From contig JAHJQQ010000017.1 in assembly GCA_018819175.1 (NCBI GenBank), forward strand, positions 1 through 35,701: DNA of 35,701 nucleotides, given 5' to 3'. The notes below the pieces were generated by a model. The model saw only the letters and a list, made by a program, of their open reading frames with translations, searched no databases and was not told the DNA's origin. This stretch comes from Gammaproteobacteria bacterium. Lineage in GTDB: Bacteria; Pseudomonadota; Gammaproteobacteria; Thiohalobacterales; Thiohalobacteraceae. This document shows, one piece after another, positions 32,391 to 35,701 of this stretch (the first letter of the stretch is position 1; every line of letters starts with the position of its first letter). Position numbers and translations under genes: made by a program.

Positions 32391-32567
32391 GCATTGCGTG
32401 CAATCTGCGATCGCAACCGGTTTAGTCCGGCACGATCCGGTGCCTCGCGTACCGGCATTTCCAGCACCAGAATGCGCATAACGGCAGGGTGTCAACCTCT
32501 TCGCAGGGACTCCCCTGCCAAGCACTGCGCCAAGTGTGTCACAAGGTGGTTGCGGAAAAGCACCACC

Positions 32568-33899
32568 TCAGGTCTTTATAACCACCTCGGCCATAAACCC
32601 GCCCAGTTCCGCTGAATGCCCCAAGGTCAACTGTCCGCCGTAGTGGCTCACCACATCCTGCACAATCGCCAGCCCCAGACCATGCCCGGGCACTTCACCT
32701 TCATCGATGCGCACACCGCGCTGATTGAGCTTGTTCAACTCATCGGGCGCACGCCCGGGCCCGTCATCTTCGATGCGTACTCGCAGACCGCCATTCTGCT
32801 TCCCGGCACTCACGTGCACGCGGCTGCGCGCCCATTTGCAGGCGTTATCGAGCAGATTACCAAACAACTCGTGCATGTCTTCACGATCTGCGACGACATC
32901 CAGATCGTCCGCTATCGTCATGCTTATCTCCAGTCCTCGTTCGCGATACAGCTGGCGTAGCACTTTGACCAGCGCGGCCATCTCAACACCCAGTCGCAGA
33001 CGTTCACCGGAGCCTATGGCACCGGCCAGGCGCGCACGCTTGAGTTCCCGCTCGGTAAGCGTGCGGATCTTTTCGACCAGTTCACGCGCCTGCTTAGCTT
33101 TGGCTGCATCATGGAAAATGTCATCGCGGTCGGACATCTGCCCAAGCAGAGTCAGCGGAGTCTTCAAGGCATGCGCCAGATTGCCCATGGCATTGCGGGA
33201 ACGCTGCAGGCGTTGCTGCAGTGTCTTCAGCAGCTGATTGACCTGGCGTACCAGCGGCAGGACCTCCTGAGGCACCTGCTCGCTCAATTGCTGACGCTGA
33301 CCGCGTTCCAGTTCGTCGAGTTCGTCGGCGGTTTCCCGCAGTGGCGCGAGTCCACGGCGCAGAAAGCGCCGCTGCAACAATAACAACAACGCAAGAGTAA
33401 CCAGACCGAACAACACATAACGGAACTGAAATCGGCGCACTTCGGTGCGGATCGGCGACAGGTCTTCGGCTATCGCGATACAGATTTGTCGCCCGGCTTT
33501 GTTATAGGTTGCGACCCGTACCAATAACAGCTGATTGTCCGGGCCGGGCAGTCGCAGACTTTCAATCTCCCCCGTCGGCACGTCCGGGACCTGCAGATCC
33601 TGATCCCACAACGAGCGCGAACGCAGCACGGTATCGCCCACCTGCATCCGGTAGTAATGGCCTGAAAAGGCTTTCTGGTAGATGGGATTAACGCGTTCGA
33701 TGCGCAAGCCGACCGGTTGCTCATCCGGCCGTAATACCAACGCGACCAGCAGGTTCTCGGCGTCGTGCTCCAGCCGGGTCAGAATGTAATTCTCGGCCAG
33801 TGTGCGGAAGGCGTAACTCATGGCCATTCCCAGAACCACAAACACCAGCAACAGACTGATACCCAGTCCGCTGTTGAGTCGCGCCTGAATGGATTTCAT
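32568..33899 (-). CDS. PhoQ-like sensor histidine kinase
   Basis: This 443-residue inner-membrane kinase has TM1 at about 12-31, a periplasmic sensor (32-158), TM2 at 160-176 and a HAMP-like linker. The phosphoacceptor His243 lies in NLAHALKTPLTLL, the form of the H box found in PhoQ-type kinases. ATPase motifs are NLLDNACKWA, EDDGPGRA and GHGLGLAIVQDVV. It overlaps the response-regulator gene by four bases. The context (cytochrome b561, PepSY, regulator, kinase) recurs in proteobacteria. The stimulus is unknown. Confidence 0.92.
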   Translation of the reverse strand: MKSIQARLNSGLGISLLLVFVVLGMAMSYAFRTLAENYILTRLEHDAENLLVALVLRPDEQPVGLRIERVNPIYQKAFSGHYYRMQVGDTVLRSRSLWDQDLQVPDVPTGEIESLRLPGPDNQLLLVRVATYNKAGRQICIAIAEDLSPIRTEVRRFQFRYVLFGLVTLALLLLLQRRFLRRGLAPLRETADELDELERGQRQQLSEQVPQEVLPLVRQVNQLLKTLQQRLQRSRNAMGNLAHALKTPLTLLGQMSDRDDIFHDAAKAKQARELVEKIRTLTERELKRARLAGAIGSGERLRLGVEMAALVKVLRQLYRERGLEISMTIADDLDVVADREDMHELFGNLLDNACKWARSRVHVSAGKQNGGLRVRIEDDGPGRAPDELNKLNQRGVRIDEGEVPGHGLGLAIVQDVVSHYGGQLTLGHSAELGGFMAEVVIKT

Positions 33900-34564
33900 G
33901 TGGAGGTCATGCCGAAGATGTAACCCTGGCCGCGGCGTGTTTCGATAAGGTCGTCTCCGAGTTTCTGCCGCAACCGACGCACGTAGACTTCGATCACATT
34001 GCTGTCTTTATCCGAGTCGTAGTCATACACATGTTCGGCCAGGCGACTCTTGGACAGGATCACACCGGGATGCAGCATGAAATAGCGCAGCATGCGGAAT
34101 TCGGTACCGGTCAGTTCGATCTCTCGACCATCACTAAGACGCACCGATTGCCTGGTGTCGTCCAGCACCAGGCCGTTGCCACTAAGTTCCGCACGCGCCG
34201 CACCGGAGGCCCTCCGGATCAAGGCATTCAACCGCGCCAGCAGTTCTTCGACATGGAACGGTTTTCCCAGATAGTCATCCGCACCGGCCTGGAAGCCTTC
34301 GACCTTCTCATGCCAGGCATCACGCGCGGTGAGGATCAGCACTGGCGTCTTGAGGTCGGCGTTACGCCAGTTACGCAGCACCTCCAGACCGGAACGTTTC
34401 GGCAGCCCAAGATCCAGCACGATGGCATCGTAAGGTTCCTGCTCCCCCATGAACTGTCCGTCGACACCGTTATTCCGCCAATCGACGGCGAACCCTTTCT
34501 GCTCCAATTCGGCCTTGAGGTTGGCCCCTAGATCGGCATCGTCCTCCACAATCAATAGACGCAT
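33896..34564 (-). CDS. OmpR/PhoP-family response regulator
   Basis: This 222-residue cytosolic regulator has a receiver domain with Asp51 in AIVLDLGLPKRSG, a conserved Lys in YLGKPF, and a C-terminal winged helix (about 125-220) with LTGTEFRMLRYFML and SNVIEVYVRRLRQKLG. I start at 34564 (MRLLIVEDDADLG). GGGAG lies 11 bases upstream and the frame's extension to 34591 adds nothing conserved. It is translationally coupled to the downstream kinase. The PepSY gene lies 35 bases upstream in the same direction. Confidence 0.93.
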   Translation of the reverse strand: MRLLIVEDDADLGANLKAELEQKGFAVDWRNNGVDGQFMGEQEPYDAIVLDLGLPKRSGLEVLRNWRNADLKTPVLILTARDAWHEKVEGFQAGADDYLGKPFHVEELLARLNALIRRASGAARAELSGNGLVLDDTRQSVRLSDGREIELTGTEFRMLRYFMLHPGVILSKSRLAEHVYDYDSDKDSNVIEVYVRRLRQKLGDDLIETRRGQGYIFGMTST

Positions 34565-34599
34565 GTACAGAAAGTCTCCCTGGTATGACAACTCCTGTC

Positions 34600-34902
34600 T
34601 CAGTCGTCGTCCTGTTCTTTCACCAAACGTCCGGTGGTGGCATCGTATTCCAGTTTACGCACCCGGCCCTGATCGTCCAACGCTTCGATTTCATAATAAT
34701 GACCTGCGCCCCTGGATTCCAATTCCACCTCCAGGATGCGCTCGATCCGCCGTGCGCGCACTTGATCGATAATCTGTTCCAAGGGCACGATAGTCCCTGC
34801 CGACCTCAATGCGCGCGCACGATCCTGATCATCGCTGCTCGCGACAACGGCTTCGCTCATCGACAGCAACATCAGCACCGTGCTAAAAAATGCTCTGTTC
34901 AT
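34600..34902 (-). CDS. PepSY domain protein, exported
   Basis: This small 100-residue protein has a signal peptide (about 1-22, ending VVASS) and one PepSY-type domain: PLEQIIDQVRARRIERILEVELE, then YYEIEALDDQGRVRKLEYDATTGRLV. PepSY proteins are periplasmic and thought to bind or inhibit peptidases or to sense. Lying between a cytochrome b561-like gene and a two-component system, it may be a target or an accessory sensor of that system. No clear binding site is visible. Confidence 0.88.
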   Translation of the reverse strand: MNRAFFSTVLMLLSMSEAVVASSDDQDRARALRSAGTIVPLEQIIDQVRARRIERILEVELESRGAGHYYEIEALDDQGRVRKLEYDATTGRLVKEQDDD

Positions 34903-34960
34903 CCCGCTCTTCCCATTCGTTCCAGGGCACGCGACCTAAACCGGGTATGCCGCAATGCTG

Positions 34961-35542
34961 TCAAAGCTGTTCCTGCTTGCGGCCGGTAATCATGGCCCGC
35001 ACCAGATTCTCACTGTGCAGCAGACTTTCAACCAGCACCCCGGCCACATGCACCACCACCAGGAACAGGGTGAAATTGGCGAAGAACTCGTGCACGCCCT
35101 CGAAGATCTCTTCCCAGAATTCACCCAGCCCGCCCAGCCATGCTGCCAACGGACCGGCCTGTTCCTCGATAGCATACAGGCTCATACCGGAACTGACCGT
35201 GGCGAACAAACTGATCAGTAATGCAATGATCATCAGGCCGCCGGCCGGATTGTGACCCAGGTAACGGCGTGGATGCAGCCGCAATACGCTCAACAGATAG
35301 TCTTTGACCACCGCAGGGCGGTTCACAAAATCACTGAAGCGTGCGTGCCGCGTACCTATGACGCCCCAGATCACGCGCACCAGAATCAGGCCCGCAACGG
35401 TATACCCGGCCCAGGTATGCACAATCAGCGTCGCATCCTCACCCTCCGTGAAATAGGCTGTAAAAAAGGCCAGCACCAATAGCCAATGGAACACCCGCAC
35501 CAGCGGGTCCCACACCTTTACTTCATTTTGAACAGTTGTCAT
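34961..35542 (-). CDS. Cytochrome b561-like membrane protein
   Basis: This 193-residue di-haem-type membrane protein has four helices. Candidate haem ligands lie in VFHWLLVLAFFTAY, LIVHTWAGYTVAG, GVHEFF and VVVHVAGV. The family carries electrons between quinol and periplasmic partners such as small cytochromes c. It is the first gene of the operon leading to PepSY, regulator and kinase. AAGGA precedes the ATG by nine bases. No cytochrome c partner is present in the window; it might lie beyond the right edge. Confidence 0.9.
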   Translation of the reverse strand: MTTVQNEVKVWDPLVRVFHWLLVLAFFTAYFTEGEDATLIVHTWAGYTVAGLILVRVIWGVIGTRHARFSDFVNRPAVVKDYLLSVLRLHPRRYLGHNPAGGLMIIALLISLFATVSSGMSLYAIEEQAGPLAAWLGGLGEFWEEIFEGVHEFFANFTLFLVVVHVAGVLVESLLHSENLVRAMITGRKQEQL

Positions 35543-35554
35543 GGCAGCAGTCCT

Positions 35555-35701
35555 TAGGAACCTCTGATTAATTTGATCAAGCGAGCAGATGCAAGGCGCA
35601 GACGGGCGACTCGAAGCGAAGCGGAGAGAACGGCGCCAGCCGGCCCGAAGGGCGAGGTGCGCAGCACCGAGTAAAAAACGGAGTTTACACAGCGTAAATG
35701 A
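35555..35701. repeat. GGAACCTCTGATT-ended repeat, cut by window end
   Basis: It starts AGGAACCTCTGATTAATTTG, an end also seen near 1855 and 24471, and continues with GC-rich, repeat-like DNA (GCAAGGCGCAGACGGGCGAC ... CGGAGTTTACACAGCG). There is no coding sign. It probably includes the upstream part of the cytochrome operon's promoter region. Confidence 0.55.

Overview
The window looks like a chromosomal segment of a gammaproteobacterium. The evidence is protein similarity as I recognise it (RNase T, class II dihydroorotase, the RimB/RimK/desuccinylase trio, PhoQ-like signalling, SulP, BrnTA) plus a GC-rich core. I cannot fix the genus. A Chromatiales-like or other sulfur-oxidiser-like lineage is a guess. 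I saw no rRNA, tRNA or CRISPR array.

Layout. (1) 1-1836: a mobile corner with the first 21 codons of a probable IS91-like transposase, a divergent integron-type tyrosine recombinase (IntI) and a BrnTA toxin-antitoxin pair whose toxin is frameshifted. (2) 1925-6772: glyoxalase I, a 938-residue PAS-GGDEF-EAL membrane protein and argininosuccinate synthase. (3) 6786-12913: a GxxExxY nuclease-like gene buried in dispersed repeats, then a pyruvate dehydrogenase locus (E1alpha, E1beta, and one polypeptide fusing E2 to E3). (4) 13122-17346: M17 aminopeptidase, RimB-like protease, RimK and a desuccinylase-like protein, all on the plus strand. (5) 17789-18826: pyrC. (6) 18886-22432: an accessory island holding a second, truncated pyrC 3' end between two identical hairpin elements, a cation-efflux gene whose end is rewritten by one of those hairpins, four orphan genes, an attC-like site and more hairpin elements. 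(7) 22757-26417: TraB/GumN protein, RNase T, a frameshifted di-haem cytochrome c peroxidase and a conserved-looking orphan. (8) 26563-32390: SulP transporter and an unknown 198-residue protein, facing a histidine kinase and a sigma-54 activator. The intergenic region holds a textbook -24/-12 promoter and two matching 17-bp palindromic sites. (9) 32568-35542: cytochrome b561-like protein, PepSY protein, OmpR-type regulator and PhoQ-like kinase in one operon.

How the parts work together. The PDH locus, argG and pyrC are housekeeping. Region 8 reads as a self-contained regulatory circuit: kinase to sigma-54 activator to paired upstream sites to the 198-residue gene and sulP. Region 9 reads as a two-component system co-transcribed with membrane and periplasmic partners.

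The most striking non-genic feature is repeat load. There are at least five families: an AACCGC(C/A)AAG-type 'AB' repeat at six loci, GGTCAGAG-ended hairpins at five loci, CATTCCGG-type REP/MITE elements, GGGTTA hairpins and CTAG-rich tandem units. Several of them alter genes, supplying stop codons, C-terminal tails and possibly an interdomain linker.
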